Positions 33,732 through 45,391 of a stretch of 64,000 nt of DNA are shown here, in pieces. The notes below the pieces were generated by a model, which saw nothing but the letters and a program-made list of their open reading frames with translations, searched no databases and was not told the DNA's origin. The stretch spans positions 62,001-126,000 of the forward strand of contig KV918891.1 in assembly GCA_002049455.2 (NCBI GenBank), given 5' to 3'. Position numbers and translations under genes: made by a program. Position 1 is the stretch's first letter, and each line of letters opens with the position of its first letter. This DNA is from Porphyra umbilicalis. Lineage: Eukaryota > Rhodophyta > Bangiophyceae > Bangiales > Bangiaceae.

Positions 33732-33915
33732 AGATGGTGCTCACGACGGCGGGGAGAGGGGCGGGCACAATGACGACGACAACGATGATGGGGACGCGGG
33801 CAGGCACCGTCGATGGATGCGGCCCAATGTTGGTCCGCAGGAAACAGGCGGCCCGGTGAAGGTCCGTAGATAACACGGGTGGGGAAGATGGTGCGCTCAA
33901 CCGTGGGGAAGCGGG
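33679..33915. repeat. ~150-bp imperfect tandem duplication upstream of the transposase
   Basis: GTTGGTGCGCAGG...GCGGCCTGGTG...CGGGTGGCAAAGATGGTGC (from about 33676) recurs as GTTGGTCCGCAGG...GCGGCCCGGTG...CGGGTGGGGAAGATGGTGC (from about 33826). It overlaps the transposase start region and its upstream side. Confidence 0.7.
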
Positions 33916-34124
33916 CGGGCGGGACGACGACGACGATGGGGATGGAACGGGGTGGGACGAGGGTGGGCGGGAGGACGATGGGGAAGCGGGGGGGCGGGAC
34001 GTCGATGGATGCGGCGTGGCAGCAATGCGTGTGGTGGCCGCTGCAGGCCCCCCTCCACACCCCCCCCAAAAAAGACACCGGCAAGCTGGTGGGCCGGCGG
34101 CACAGCCAGCCACGCGAGCTCCAC

Positions 34125-34325
34125 CGGCCTCGATGGGGCTTTCATTCAGTGTACCCCCCCAAATCAAACCCGCTGGAACGGGTGTGGCCAGATGACGTGG
34201 GCTCCTGGCCGCACAGGCCCCCAAAGGGCCACAGTGCAGTGTACCCCCCGGAATCAGGCCTGTCCGAAGGGGTGCGGCCAGATCACGTCCGCGACTCGCC
34301 TCATTGGCCTCGACAGGCGTGTGTA
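34125..34325. repeat. ~105-bp direct repeat, two copies
   Basis: CAGTGTACCCCCC.AATCA..CC.G...GGGTG.GGCCAGATGACGT at 34147-34198 recurs at 34231-34288 with CACAGTGCAGTGTACCCCCC. Remaining sequence up to 34784 shows no supported gene. Confidence 0.65.
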
Positions 34326-35117
34326 AGGCAAGCGTGCCTGATTGGGTGATCCCCGCTGGCTCCCTACCACCTCCACGGCTCCTTTTTTCTTTTTCTGTGG
34401 CTGGAGCAGATGAGGATACGTGTCCTTCAAGTGGGCCTTCCAGGGCCGTGCACTGCACCGCCTGCCGTTTCTGATACTCGGCAGGGTCGCGAAACCTGGT
34501 CCCCGGCTCGACAACATCCTCCGTTGCGGACCACTACGTTTGGCGGCCTCGAAAGCGCCTGCGTCGTCCGGTCCAGCCACGCAATCTCCGGAACGACTGT
34601 CAGAAAATCCCAATGAGCGATCAATCGGCTTGCGGAGGAGACACACGTGGTGACCGCAGCGGTCGTCCGGGGCCCTCGCTAGTCACTGACAGCGCTGAGA
34701 TTCATTCTAAATGGTTCGGATCCAGTCGGTAAAATGAAGAATTCGTCCCCATGCAGGCCCTCCATGGGGCAGAGCGCCTCATATTACAGTGCGTCTCCAT
34801 TCATATCCCGCCCGGATGCTAGCCCGTTGGGATAAGTACGGGAAATCGGTCGATTGCATTACTTTTCGCGATCGACTGATCTGAATGACAGCGAGTGAAG
34901 CGCAGTCGATCGTCAGCTGCCCCATGGAGACAACATTTTTGGGTCCATACAAGGGTGCACCGCCGCCGTCCCCGGCGGCCGTCGCGGTCAGCGCCGCCGT
35001 CGTCGGCCCCACTGCTGTTGCCCGTGCACTCCCCCCCCCCCATCCCCCTCCCCCCCCCCTCCCCCCCCCGTCCTCTGCCCCCTCCCCCTCTAATACTGGC
35101 TTACGTTTGGGCTTCCC

Positions 35118-36779
35118 ATGGCTTCCCTATCTTCCCAGGGCGAGGCGGTAGCCCGCGCAATGCAAGCATCTTTTATTGGGGCCGCTCCCGGTCTGGCTGC
35201 TCAAGCCCCCGGTGCAGTGTGTGCGGCTGCGGTGGCGGCTGCGGCTGCGGGGGAGGCCATCATTGCCGCGAGCGAGTGCCGCGCGGAGGTCGGCGCGGCG
35301 GCGGCGCCCCCGGCGTCGGACGACTCGACGATGATCTTCAAGAACCCGCGGAAGCAGCGCGTGCCTATCATCATCGCGGTAAAGAAGCAGATCTGCCGCT
35401 TGCGCTCGCAGGGCCGCACGTGGTCGTCGGTGCTGGCCACGCTTCCAACGGGCGTCTCCAAGGAGGCGGCACGCAAGGTGTACAGGGCGCGGCACAAGTG
35501 GCTCGCGATGCCCAACGACGATGCAACCGAGATGCGGACGGTCTTGCGCAAGGGGCACTACGCGGGCGTTGACGACCGTTTGCGGGCGTGGCTGGCGGCC
35601 ATTGAGCAGTTGGACCACAAGACGGTGCCCATTTCTTTTGGACTTTTGCAGGCAAAGGCGGTGGATATTGGGAGGGCTCTGAAGCTGGACGACTTTTGCG
35701 CCAGCCGGGGCTACTTGCGCGGCTTTTTGTCACGCACCGGCATTAAGTCCGTGAAACTGCACGGCCAAGTAGGGGCGGTGGACAAGGAGGCGGCGGAGCG
35801 CGGCATGGAGGTGGTGCGGAAGGGGCTGGAGGCGTACCGCGCGGAGGACATCTACAATATGGATGAAACGGGCCTTTTTTTCCGCTGTCTGCCCTCGCAG
35901 TCCTACGTATCGGCCGGGGCGCGCCGCGAGGCGCGTGGTGTCAAGTCGATGAAGGCCAAGGACCGCGTGACGCAGGTCTGCTGCACCAACGCGACTGGCG
36001 TGGACAAGCTACCGATCGCTTTCATCGGCAAGTCGAAGGCCCCCCTGTGCTTTAGAGGAGCCGGATGGACCCCCCCCGTCCCCTACTTTGACCAGGCCAA
36101 CGCGTGGATGGACTCCACTGGTTTCAAGCAGTGGTTTGAAAGGGTGTTTGCCGCGGCCGCCCCCACGGACACCGACACCATCATTGTGGCCGGCCCGGCA
36201 TCGGCCGCCGCCGTGCCCGCATCCTCCGACATCATCATCGCAGCTGGCGGGCCCACCCCTGCGGCCGCGTACAGTGGGCCGTCGTTTGTCACCCCGCGAG
36301 ACGAGTACGTGCATGTGCTGAAAGACCAAGAGAGTTTCCGCGTCGTGGCTCGGCCGCACGGCCGCCCCGCTGGCTGGGGTGGCGGCCTGGTCGCCGGCGG
36401 GGCTGCAAACCTGATGGACGTGGCCATCATGGTCAAGGACGCGTGGGAGGAGCTGTCGTCGTCTGCCATTGCGCACTGCTGGGCAAAGACGGACGTGCTC
36501 GGGGCCATCCGCATTGTGGACCTGCTCCGCCTGCACGGCGAGTACCGTCGGACGTTCCGCTCTGTGTCCGACGACGTCGACGTTATTTTGGAGCTCATGC
36601 AGGGCACGTCGCTTGGTAACGTGGCCCTGGCGGGGCTGGACGACGTTGCCCAGCGGGCCGTGGTGGAGGAGTGGATGGAAATTGAGGAGCGCCCTGCTCG
36701 GGTGGTCGGGGCGGCGGATGCCGTTGTGCAAGACATGGACGCCGCGGGTGGAGACGTGGCCGATAGTGCCGGCACGTAG
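35118..36779 (+). CDS. pogo/Tigger-type transposase-like protein lacking part of the DDE core
   Basis: This is an uninterrupted 553-codon frame from ATG 35118. After an Ala-rich head there is a helix-turn-helix region (IAVKKQICRLRSQGRTWSSV, residues ~88-107). A CENP-B/Tc5-type second HTH follows (LLQAKAVDIGRALKLDDFCA, then YLRGFLSRTGIKSVKLHGQ, ~175-215). The DDE_1 start is clear: DIYNMDETGLFFRCLPS with the first Asp, then KLPIAFIGKSKAPLCF. After AWMDSTGFKQWFERVF, relatives continue with a hydrophobic LDN..H block and a PPNTTS..QPLDQG block carrying the second and third Asp. Here there is instead an Ala/Pro/Asp-rich stretch (APTDTDTIIVAGPASAAA...) of about 85 residues. Similarity then resumes (MDVAIMVKDAWEELSSSAI, HCWAKTDVL). 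It could bind DNA without cutting it. Confidence 0.85.
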   Translation: MASLSSQGEAVARAMQASFIGAAPGLAAQAPGAVCAAAVAAAAAGEAIIAASECRAEVGAAAAPPASDDSTMIFKNPRKQRVPIIIAVKKQICRLRSQGRTWSSVLATLPTGVSKEAARKVYRARHKWLAMPNDDATEMRTVLRKGHYAGVDDRLRAWLAAIEQLDHKTVPISFGLLQAKAVDIGRALKLDDFCASRGYLRGFLSRTGIKSVKLHGQVGAVDKEAAERGMEVVRKGLEAYRAEDIYNMDETGLFFRCLPSQSYVSAGARREARGVKSMKAKDRVTQVCCTNATGVDKLPIAFIGKSKAPLCFRGAGWTPPVPYFDQANAWMDSTGFKQWFERVFAAAAPTDTDTIIVAGPASAAAVPASSDIIIAAGGPTPAAAYSGPSFVTPRDEYVHVLKDQESFRVVARPHGRPAGWGGGLVAGGAANLMDVAIMVKDAWEELSSSAIAHCWAKTDVLGAIRIVDLLRLHGEYRRTFRSVSDDVDVILELMQGTSLGNVALAGLDDVAQRAVVEEWMEIEERPARVVGAADAVVQDMDAAGGDVADSAGT

Positions 36780-37992
36780 TGCAAGCACTCGTATTAGGTT
36801 GTGCCGACATACGTTGTGAGAATTTTAATTTTTTGCATATGACCTTTCGCGTTTGTCGTCTTCGGCAGCACATCATCCCCCTTATGAACGCACCTTGGCA
36901 GCAGCACCCCCCGCCCCCTTCCCCACCCGTGAACGTCTTTCCAAGCAGGATCGTTGTAGGTGCATCATGGACATCATGTCATCATGATGATGCCCCCCTC
37001 CTCCCTCACCATGCTTCACAAAGAATAAACAAAAGAACGATCCCGTATGGACAAAATTCCTACGCGCCGCCCTCCAACAACACGCCCGCTCAATCCTCCC
37101 CCACTCCCCTCGCCACTCACGCAACACACCCCCGATGGCTCCTCGATAACACTTTGTGGTGCCCCACATGATAGCGTCGCGCTCCGTAGTAGTCGCCATC
37201 CTGGCCCACCGCTGCACGTCCTTGCCGCGTGCACCCTTGTCCGCTTGCCTTTCCTCACCTCCCCCGCCCTCAGAGCAGCACCGCTTCTTGTGCCTTTGTT
37301 GCAGCAATCGTCACTGACAGGAAGCGCTCGCGGATGCCACCGTTGGCCGGCAGCGCCTCCGAGACGTCCTCCTGGTGAGCACACAGCAGTGGGGAGGGGT
37401 GCCAAGCGACGCACCAAAAGCGGGTGAAAAGCGACGGCCACCGTCGCGCGGTTCATGGGGGTAGCTGGGGGGGATGTGTGGAGGAGAAGGGAGGAAGCGA
37501 TCCGCATGCCAGGGTAGAGACGGTGCACAGAAAGGATAGCGGGGGGGGGAGGTGGGGGGGCGTTGGCGATGGGGGGGGGGGATGGCGGGCGTCGGGGCGG
37601 GGGGGGGGGAGGGGGGGCGTCGGGGCGGGGGGGGGGAGGGGGGGGGGGGGGAGGGGGGATGCGGGTGGGAGCTCCCCCCCCTCCTCGGCCGCCCAACCCA
37701 ACCCCACGCGCATGTGCGGCAGCCGATCAGGCACGTCGGTAGCGGCGCGGTGCTGCCGCTGAGAAGGGGGCGGATGGGGAGAAGGCGGGTCGGTGGACTC
37801 GGCGGACGCGGACGGAAGGCAATGCTTGGGTTGCGGTAGTCGATCATGCAAGAGTCTGTCGGCCGATTGTCGGACTTGATCGTTGGGTCAACGTCAATAA
37901 TGTGGGTCAATCGTGCCAATTTAATGTTGCCTGTGCAGGATGGAAACGACATCTGTCTCTCAGGAGGGTGGGATATGAATGGAGACGCACTG
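36780..37992. other. Non-coding right third of the pogo-like element
   Basis: AATTTTAATTTTTTGC (36822) just after the stop may serve 3'-end formation. G/C homopolymers occupy 37540-37670. No second gene is seen, and the TIR begins at about 37966. Confidence 0.55.
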
Positions 37993-38075
37993 TACCTCAA
38001 TAAACGTGCATCGGCCCCTCGAGTCAGGACCTCATCGCTGCGATGGACAGGATCGAAACTTTGATGCACATCGTG

Positions 38076-39263
38076 TAAAACCCCAATAACACCCCAGTAA
38101 CATCCCGGTAACACCCCCGTAACACCTTGGGGCATGTCCAGCAATGGAGCCAACGGTCCAACCCAACGGCCACGTGTGGGCAACGTGTGGCCCTGCTACT
38201 GGCTCTCCAACCGCTGGGCCAAAACTAGGCACAACACGTCTCAATCTTGGGCTGCTGTAGGCGATCCCAGACGGTGGGTCTCTTTTGTGGCGGCCCAAGC
38301 ATCCGCCAAGGTCCCACCGTGGATCTGCTCCGATCACAGAGCATCTCGGGACTGTGTGATCGCCACGGGTCAGCCATCCTATTGGCGTTGGATGGCCACG
38401 TTCGGAACCATGTTTTGGCGCAGCGCTTTGGAGCGCCGCCAAACGGGCCTGTTTGGACCTCGGTGCCGTTTCGCTGCCCTTGAAGCTCCAAAACTAAGCG
38501 ATCGCGCGGGCCCCACACGAGACCGATTAAAAGACTAGAATATGTGAGGAAGGGCTATTTTTGGACCGTCACACCCAAGTTTTGGAGCTCGACCCAGCCA
38601 CCATTGCCCGGTTGGCCAAACGGAGCCACGGTTGGCCACGTTTTGAGTTTTGGACGGTTGGCTCCATTGCTGGACACGCCCTTAGTAACATCCCGGTAAC
38701 ACCCCAGTAACACCCCAGTAACACCCCAGTAACACCCCAGTAACATCCCCCAGTAACACCCCGGTAACACCCCAGTAACACCCCAGTAACATCCCGGTAT
38801 CACCCCGGTAACACCTCGGTAACACTCCGAGTAACACCCCGAGTACCACCTTAGTAACACCTTATTGGCATCCCGGTAACACCCCCGTAACACCTTAGTA
38901 ACATCCCGGTAACACCCCGGTAACACCCCGATAACACGCAAGTAACACCCCAGTAACATCCCGGTAACACCCCAGTAACACCCCAGTAACACCCCAGTAA
39001 CATCCCGGTTACGCCCCAGTAACACCTCGGTAACACCCCAGTAACTCCTCAGTAACATCCCGGTATCACCGCGGTAACACCTCGGTAACACCCCGAGTAA
39101 CACCTCGAGTAACACCCCCGTAACATCTTAGTAACATCCCGGTGATATCCCGGTAACACCCCGGGAACACCCCAGTAACACCCCAGAAACATCCCGGTAA
39201 CACCCCAGGAACATCCCAGTAGCACCCCAGTAACGCCCGAGTAACACCCCAGTAACACCGCCG
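38076..39263. repeat. 11-bp GTAACACCCCA-type minisatellite, interrupted by a MITE
   Basis: Units of GTAACACCCCA with variants (GTAACATCCCG, GTAACACCTCG, GTAACACCTTA) fill 38076-38126 and 38682-39263, about 55-60 units. Three units make 33 bp, so the minus strand stays open as a repeating GVTGVLLGCYW-like peptide. That is a consequence of the repeat and is not counted as a gene. Confidence 0.92.
38130..38681. mobile_element. PIF/Harbinger (Tourist-like) MITE inside the minisatellite
   Basis: The left end GGGCATGTCCAGCAATGGAG is mirrored by CTCCATTGCTGGACACGCCC at the right end; the TIR is ~29 bp with few mismatches. The flanks are TTG on the left and TTA on the right, consistent with a once-perfect TTA target duplication. 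Intact minisatellite units elsewhere read CACCTTAGTAACATCCC, which is exactly the expected empty site. There is no ORF of significance. The internal TGTTTGGACC palindromic zone resembles 1811-1858. Confidence 0.78.
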
Positions 39264-39512
39264 TGTGTCTGGGGTTTGTTCCCAACGCTCACGCCACTCG
39301 CGGTCGGTCGGTGGCGCGAGAGGAGCTGGTGTCGCACCGTTGGGCGTGCCAACCGAGAGCCAAACCGCAGGTCGTAGACAGGAGAAGCCCAACCTACCGC
39401 TGAAAGGACCAGACCCTGCGGTGGACCGTTGTGGTTGTCAACGGCACCCCTCGTTGCTGCGTTCGCAGCTTGAAGGAATTTGTACTCAAGAACTCGGCCG
39501 GATAAGCACGGG
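39264..39512. other. Short unassigned spacer
   Basis: Lies between the minisatellite and the left TA boundary of the large element. Nothing recognised. Confidence 0.5.
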
Positions 39513-39514
39513 TA

Positions 39515-40355
39515 CAGTCGTTCCACAAAAAACCCGTCAGTCGGCCGAAACCAACAGTGACACCGACATGTTACTTAATTCACGGACAAGTGGTGCCAAA
39601 CTGACGTCGTGGAAAAAGAAACTGCCCACGTGGTAATGTCGAACCTCCCAGCAAACTGCCAATGTGCAACTTTAACGGCGACCTCGTCATCACAAACTGG
39701 TGCGGCGGGCCTACTGCCAATTTGACTGCCGCGCGACACGCCGTGTGCCAGAAACCAGCGGCGTCGGTTCCAGGAAGATCCAGCGATGCATCTGCTCTCA
39801 AGCCAGGTGGAAAGCCGGGTGTTCCTGTGAGCCGCAAGTCCGTAAAATCAAATACCACAGGATGATTGGCCTCAATTTGCTCAGCGTGTTCTGCCTTCGC
39901 GTTCAGGGTCGATTGCCATTGAATTTGTGAATCGATCGTGGATGAGGTTTTCGAAGAGACTGGCAGCCCAGATCCACGGATGAGTCCGATCGTCGTCATC
40001 CGCGTTCCGGCTGGAAGCACCGGCAGTCGCCGTGGCTGTCGCGCACCGCATTGTCGCCAAAATGTGACAGATTGTGTGGTGTTGGACGTCTGTTGCGGTC
40101 TTTCGGGTGATCATTCGGCGAAGCGCAGCCCCTCGGTGGGGCGCACCTGGCTCAACGGCCGCTGTGAAAGCAGTTCCACGTTTCCGCCCCCTCCCCCCCC
40201 CTCGTCGGAAGCGCAATATGGCCACCGTGCCGGCTGAAATGGCATCCAGGCGGGGTCGGGACTGCATGCCCTTCCCCTCCCCACCTTACTGGCGTACTGA
40301 ACAGAGGCGTGGGCTCGATGTGTGATCCCGCGACCCATGTCGCCACGTCGTCGTC
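39515..40355 (+). repeat. Left terminal inverted repeat of the large element
   Basis: This arm matches the reverse complement of 63531-62786 and continues into 60998-60915. The match ends near CATGTCGCCACGTCG (40338). A partial third copy starts the second direct repeat (47778-48311). Confidence 0.85.
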
Positions 40356-43300
40356 GTGCGCGTGCTGACCGTGCGTGAGCCGACGAATTTCTGCGTGTCC
40401 GGTGCAAATGCTTGCCCCAATTTGAATTCGGCATGATGCTGCTCTTTCATACGATACATCGGGCTGGATCAGCACGACTACCCATCGCGTTTGTTGACCG
40501 GTACGTCAATGTGCCCGTTCCCTCGATCCCGCCGACGCTCGGGCTTCTCAAGCTGTCACTTACCGGAAGCGTACGTTTCGCGACGTTGATCGTGCAACGA
40601 GGTGCCGAATGGACTGGAAGGGAGAGCGTTGAGTGCACGGAGGGGTCGTATCATCTTGTTCATGCGCTTGTTCCATTTCTGACGTTCCATTTCCTTTTTG
40701 CACCTGTCAGGTCAATCCGTGCGGCCTCGGCCGCCTCCTTTCTGTCATCGTCGCTTGTCCTTTCTTCTGAGTTGGCTTACTGTTTTCTCAGTCAGATGTG
40801 CGAAATCCACGTCGATCCCGCGTCCTCTTGTTGGGCAGGTGATGTGGGGGGGGGTGGGGCCCTCAACAGCTCGGCGTCTGTCCAAGACGGCGTCTCCGTT
40901 CTTCGTCGACGGCACCCTAGCTGAGCTGCGAGGTGCGTGTTTGCCACAACGGGGAGTCGGGCGAATACTATCTCTTGGAGTGCCACCAGCCTCGCCTGCA
41001 CGACATTTTCTATTTCTGTTACTGACAGAGCCACACCTGCCAGCGTCGTCTTTCTCGTTTTCCCCCCCTTTTGTTTGCTCGTTTCGCCACCCGTGCTTCT
41101 GATTGCCTTACCAGTTTCTGCACGCCATCAAACACAGAGAAACAGTGACCAACGTTGTCCGGTCCAGGTGGGTAGTGTTGGAGCGTCCTCGACAGGACGG
41201 CATCCACCCATGCCGGTGCCACTGGTGTGCGTCGGGGTATTCTCGTCAGAGCCCCAATGTGCATGTAAGTCGTAGCGGGGAGTGGTGAATAGCGGCAGTC
41301 AGTGTGGCTGCAGCCCCGCGTCTACGACTGTTTCTGTTTTCGTTCCTAACACAAGGACATCTGCTTCTGCTTGTAGCCACGATCTTGCGCCTACTATCCA
41401 TTTGGTGCTCTCAATTGTACTCCGTGCATCCTGTTGCCTGGTTCTTCTGTCCACCGTCAGCTACGCAGAAACCGCGTCGGGCCATTGTCATCCGGTTGAG
41501 GAGTCGGGGGGAGGGGAGGGTCCTCCACACGGGCGGTGACTGTTCGACTCGTATTATCGGTGAGGCGCCCATTGCAGAAAAACAGCAGTCGAGTAGGACT
41601 CATGTCACGATTGGAAGAGTACCTTGACACGCTCAGGGGTTGTGTGAGAATCGTAGTCGACGTTAATGTCAGAGACCCTTCAATGCGGCCATACCTTTAC
41701 CTGTCTGTGCTGTCTTTTCAGTCTTTGTTCTTGTGCTTTTGCGTGTTCCGTGTAACTTGTTCTGAGAGCCGCGTGTCTCATCCTGTACACTACGGGTCAC
41801 GCAGAGTACAGGGCCGCGCGGCACATTCGAGCATCTCTCAGTCGGAAGCCACAGGTGCCCGGTGACAGCCACGGAGCTTTACCGTAGAGAGCCACAAGTG
41901 CTTCTGCATGTTGCAGCAGTGCCTTGTTTTCATATGACTGCGCACTATTCTTACGTGCTCTTCCTTCAGTGTGTATGCTCTTCCGTCCGCATCAGCATGC
42001 CCCATGCTTCTATTAGAAGACAGAGAAGGCCTCCGTGGTATTTCGCCTGGCTTGTCGGCCACATGTCGAGCAGGAAAACGTCTCACAGAGAAACAGATAC
42101 GGTCGCTTCACACAGCTGGCGCTCTTTTTTCGTGAGCGAGCAAGGTGCCTATGGACTTCACCTGACCAGGTGGCTACCAGCATCCACTAGAGCTGAATAG
42201 GCCTGGCACTAACACGTGTTTCGCACGCATCACAGGGATGCTACCTTGTGTTGATCGTCTCTATGTCCCCAACGTGAGCGGGACCACTTCTATTTTGGGC
42301 AATGCGTATTTGCGGACACATCGTCCCAGAGGATCTGCAGTCCACGAAATTAGCCGCACTGAGCTCGATAAGTGCGTCGCAAAGAGGACACGGCGATGGA
42401 GCGCTCTTCGATTGATGCCAACCAAATGGCTGGGAAGTGTGCTCTCAGGACGGCCCGCTATGATGCTTACCGAACAGGACTCCGCATGTCGATTGCAGAG
42501 CACGACTCCGCATGACTCTCTCAGACGTTCGCGCGTGCCACGCATCACGACTTCGAGCGCGAACAGGAGCGATCGCTGACTCATTCGCTGTTCATACACA
42601 ATAAGCGGGTACCAGCACCGACACGGGCTGTCCACGGCCTCAAGAAAGCGCCACACCCAATGGCAACTACGTGTGTACGTACGCGGTTGTCGCGCGTGAT
42701 CGGACTCATCACATCCAGCGTACATTCAGCATCGAACCGAGGCACACGCACTGTCCAAGCCTCTTCAGAAGGCACACTACTTGCTGAGGGTGTGCCTGAG
42801 CTTCCTTTACGCCACCACATCTAGGTCTGTGCAGTCCATCGCCATCACGGCGAGTATTAATGACAAACGTGGTCAGGATTTTTGCAATCTACAGTCCTAC
42901 AGCACCCTGCATACCAAGCCTCGCAAGGTGCGCATCCTCTACCGACGTACTTTAGCTCGCTCCCGATCATCTTTGGGCTCTCCACGGCCGACTGCCGCAC
43001 GCAGGGGGTTGGCGACGGCCTTCCGCAGCACTTGGAGCCTCAGCACTTGAATAAGGAACATTTTTTGGCCTCGCCGTTCCCCCACCCACCCGCCATAAGC
43101 CGACCAGCTCGTCGTCCCCGTCACCCCCTCTTGCGCCGACCTGAACGCCGTATAAGCAAAGGTGGCGTCGTTTGCATCGGATACGACAAAAGCTCAAGAC
43201 GGGAAATCGCAGCCTTGACTGGGTCAGGTCAAGGTGCTGCCCAAGGTGGCATCTACAATTTGATTGGTACAGCACAGGCGCACCTCACACAACGTGACAG

Positions 43301-45391
43301 CACCTGATTTGGGACAGGGTCTCCAGGAAACCACCGACAGAGCTGTTGTGGGGCGGCCCTGACAGTGTGTGTGAGGGGGGTGCCCAGATCCAACCAAGTA
43401 CCTGCCCCCCGCGGCGCCGCCCCCGGCACCGCCACCGCTGCTGTCGCTGCCGCCGCCGCCGTCGCCGCCGCCGCCGCTGCCTCGCCGGCCCCGGTCGCCC
43501 GCTCGTAAACGCTGCGCTGCTGCCCCCGTCTTTGCCTGTCGGCCTTCCCGTTCCTCTTACGGCCCCCCCCACGGTCCCGCCTGCTGCATCTCCTCTTTTT
43601 TGCGGTGCCGCCAGACGTCGTGGTGGCTGCCGGTGGCCGCTGCTCTGGCGGCCGGCCGGCAGCGGCCTGGTGCTGCTGGGCTGGCGGCTGGCGACTCACT
43701 GTTCACATACCCCGCCTCCCTCATCCCGCTCTCGCTCTCACCACCTCTTCTTCCCGCTCCCATCCCCCCCCCCCCTGTGCCCGCGGTCATCCTGTCTAGC
43801 GGCCGCGCGGTCGCCTGGTCGTGGCGGCGTCCCCGCTTCGCGTGGTGCTGCTGGTGGGGCTCTTCGCCGCATCGGCGCGGTCCCCCGCGGCTGTTGGCGG
43901 CCATGTCCGCCCCGCTTGATCCGTACGCGGCCGGAATCTACAGGTCGAGCCCGTCGCCCACGCGCCAGCAGCGGTTTTTTGTGACCTCCGGGTCGCTCCT
44001 TTGTGCACGGCTGCCCGCTGCGTGGAGCGACGGGGAGCGCCTGTTGGGGGGAGACGCGCAATGTTTTATTATGACGTCACAGGAGCGTGTGGAGTACACC
44101 AGCGTGTGGTCCTCTACGGACTCAGCCGTGAAAGGGCAACACCCTGTAGGGGAGGACGGGGGTGTTCATAGCAGTGCAGCAGTACCTGAGATGAAGCAAC
44201 GGCAACGTGGCGGCGTTCATGGTTGTGAAGGCAGGCGCAAGGGGACCGCAAGGGGCTCCCCTCCCAGTCGCTTGGTGCAGCGGACGGCCAATACCGCGGC
44301 AGTTACAGAGCGAGATAGGCACCCTGCTGCCCGTGGGGCACTCTGTTCCGGCGCCAGCGGAGAGACATCAAAGCAGAAGTCGACACGCTAGAGTGCCTGC
44401 AGCAGCGCTCATTGCCGCTGGCCGCGTGGTCGCGGCCAGTATGGGCGGTGCTCGCCAAATGGACACGCGCGGAGGGAGGTAGCTTTATATTCGAAATGGA
44501 CAGCTCCCATGAGGAGCCTGTGGGGGGGGGTGGCGGTGGCGAGGCAGATGCCGTCACGGTGGGGGGCTGGCCAGTGGTGGCTGCCATCCAGTGTGCCCGC
44601 GACGCGGCGGCCGTTGCGCCGGTGGGCGGCGGCAGGCTGGATGCAAGACAAGGAGGGGCGGCCGGGTGGCCACGTCCAGTCGCTCCCCCCAGCAGCTACC
44701 TGACGCGCGACACGCCCGCCCGACGCCTGTCGTCACCCCTGCCAGCCGCGGAAGTTCCAGCGTTGAGGGAAGCGCGCTGTACGGCAGCAGAGGACGCCTC
44801 ACAGAGGCAGACACAGTGGTGCGCAACACGGCTCCAGTCTATGTCCCGTCAGCCAGCACAATCAGCCATGAGCAGAACACGGTTGAAGAGTACAATCCAG
44901 CAATACTCCAATGCTCGTTCGATACAATTTCCAGCGTGTGTCAGAGGCTAAGAAACTTTCAAAGCCCTTTGTGATAAACGTAGTTCAGTCGAGTTGTTTC
45001 TGCAAAAGCGGAGCCCGCCTGGCCGCAAGGCCACAAGCAGCCCCTATGTGTCACCGCCCCCGCCTGAAGCAGCGCGTCCGCCGGACACGTTGACACCATT
45101 TATACTTCCGGCAGCGGCACTCTCGCAGCACTCGCGGATGCAGTGGCGGTCCAGTTGGTCTGCTGGTTATCGCGCTGACGTTTTGTCTTCCCTTCAACTG
45201 TCGAAGGGCGCCCAGGCCAGAATGCGAGCGTGTCTGCGCACTGGCGGTCGAGATACGCATGAACGAACACGGGAATCGAAGAATGCCGTCGGTGACCTCA
45301 TCCGTGCCACGAAGGTCGACATAGCAGAGCCCGGCCCGTGACACTTTCCCCATCCGGCCTCGGTTCCATTCTATCCCCCACTCCCTCGCAG
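40356..45391. other. Copy A interior, no gene confidently resolved
   Basis: Frames are short in all phases, while the duplicate copy keeps most of the sequence. Spliced exons are plausible: pyrimidine tracts followed by CAG are frequent. The best candidate is from ATG 43902 (MSAPLDPYAAGIYRSS..PTRQQRF), preserved in copy B at 51856. A Pro/Arg-rich CCG/CGC patch lies at 43390-43500. No family was recognised. Confidence 0.4.

Larger units (their letters stand above)
34787..37992 (+). mobile_element. pogo-like Tc1/mariner-group transposon with intact ends
   Basis: The left end CAGTGCGTCTCCATTCATAT (34787) is repeated inverted at the right end (finishing at 37992). Twenty-six of 27 bp match, and both ends are flanked by TA (34785-34786, 37993-37994), the target of this superfamily. 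Subterminal copies of CGATCGACTG and CAGTCGATCG lie inside the left end. The 3.2-kb element contains one transposase-like gene and a long non-coding right third (36780-37992) with G/C homopolymers. Confidence 0.93.

Noticed and set aside
26400..34784. Complete boundaries for the Harbinger element
   Set aside because: No matching inverted ends with TTA-type duplications could be found by eye, so only genes are annotated.
38555..39392. GVTGVLLGCYW-type repeat proteins on the minus strand
   Set aside because: Three 11-bp units make 33 bp, so the minisatellite stays open without coding meaning.
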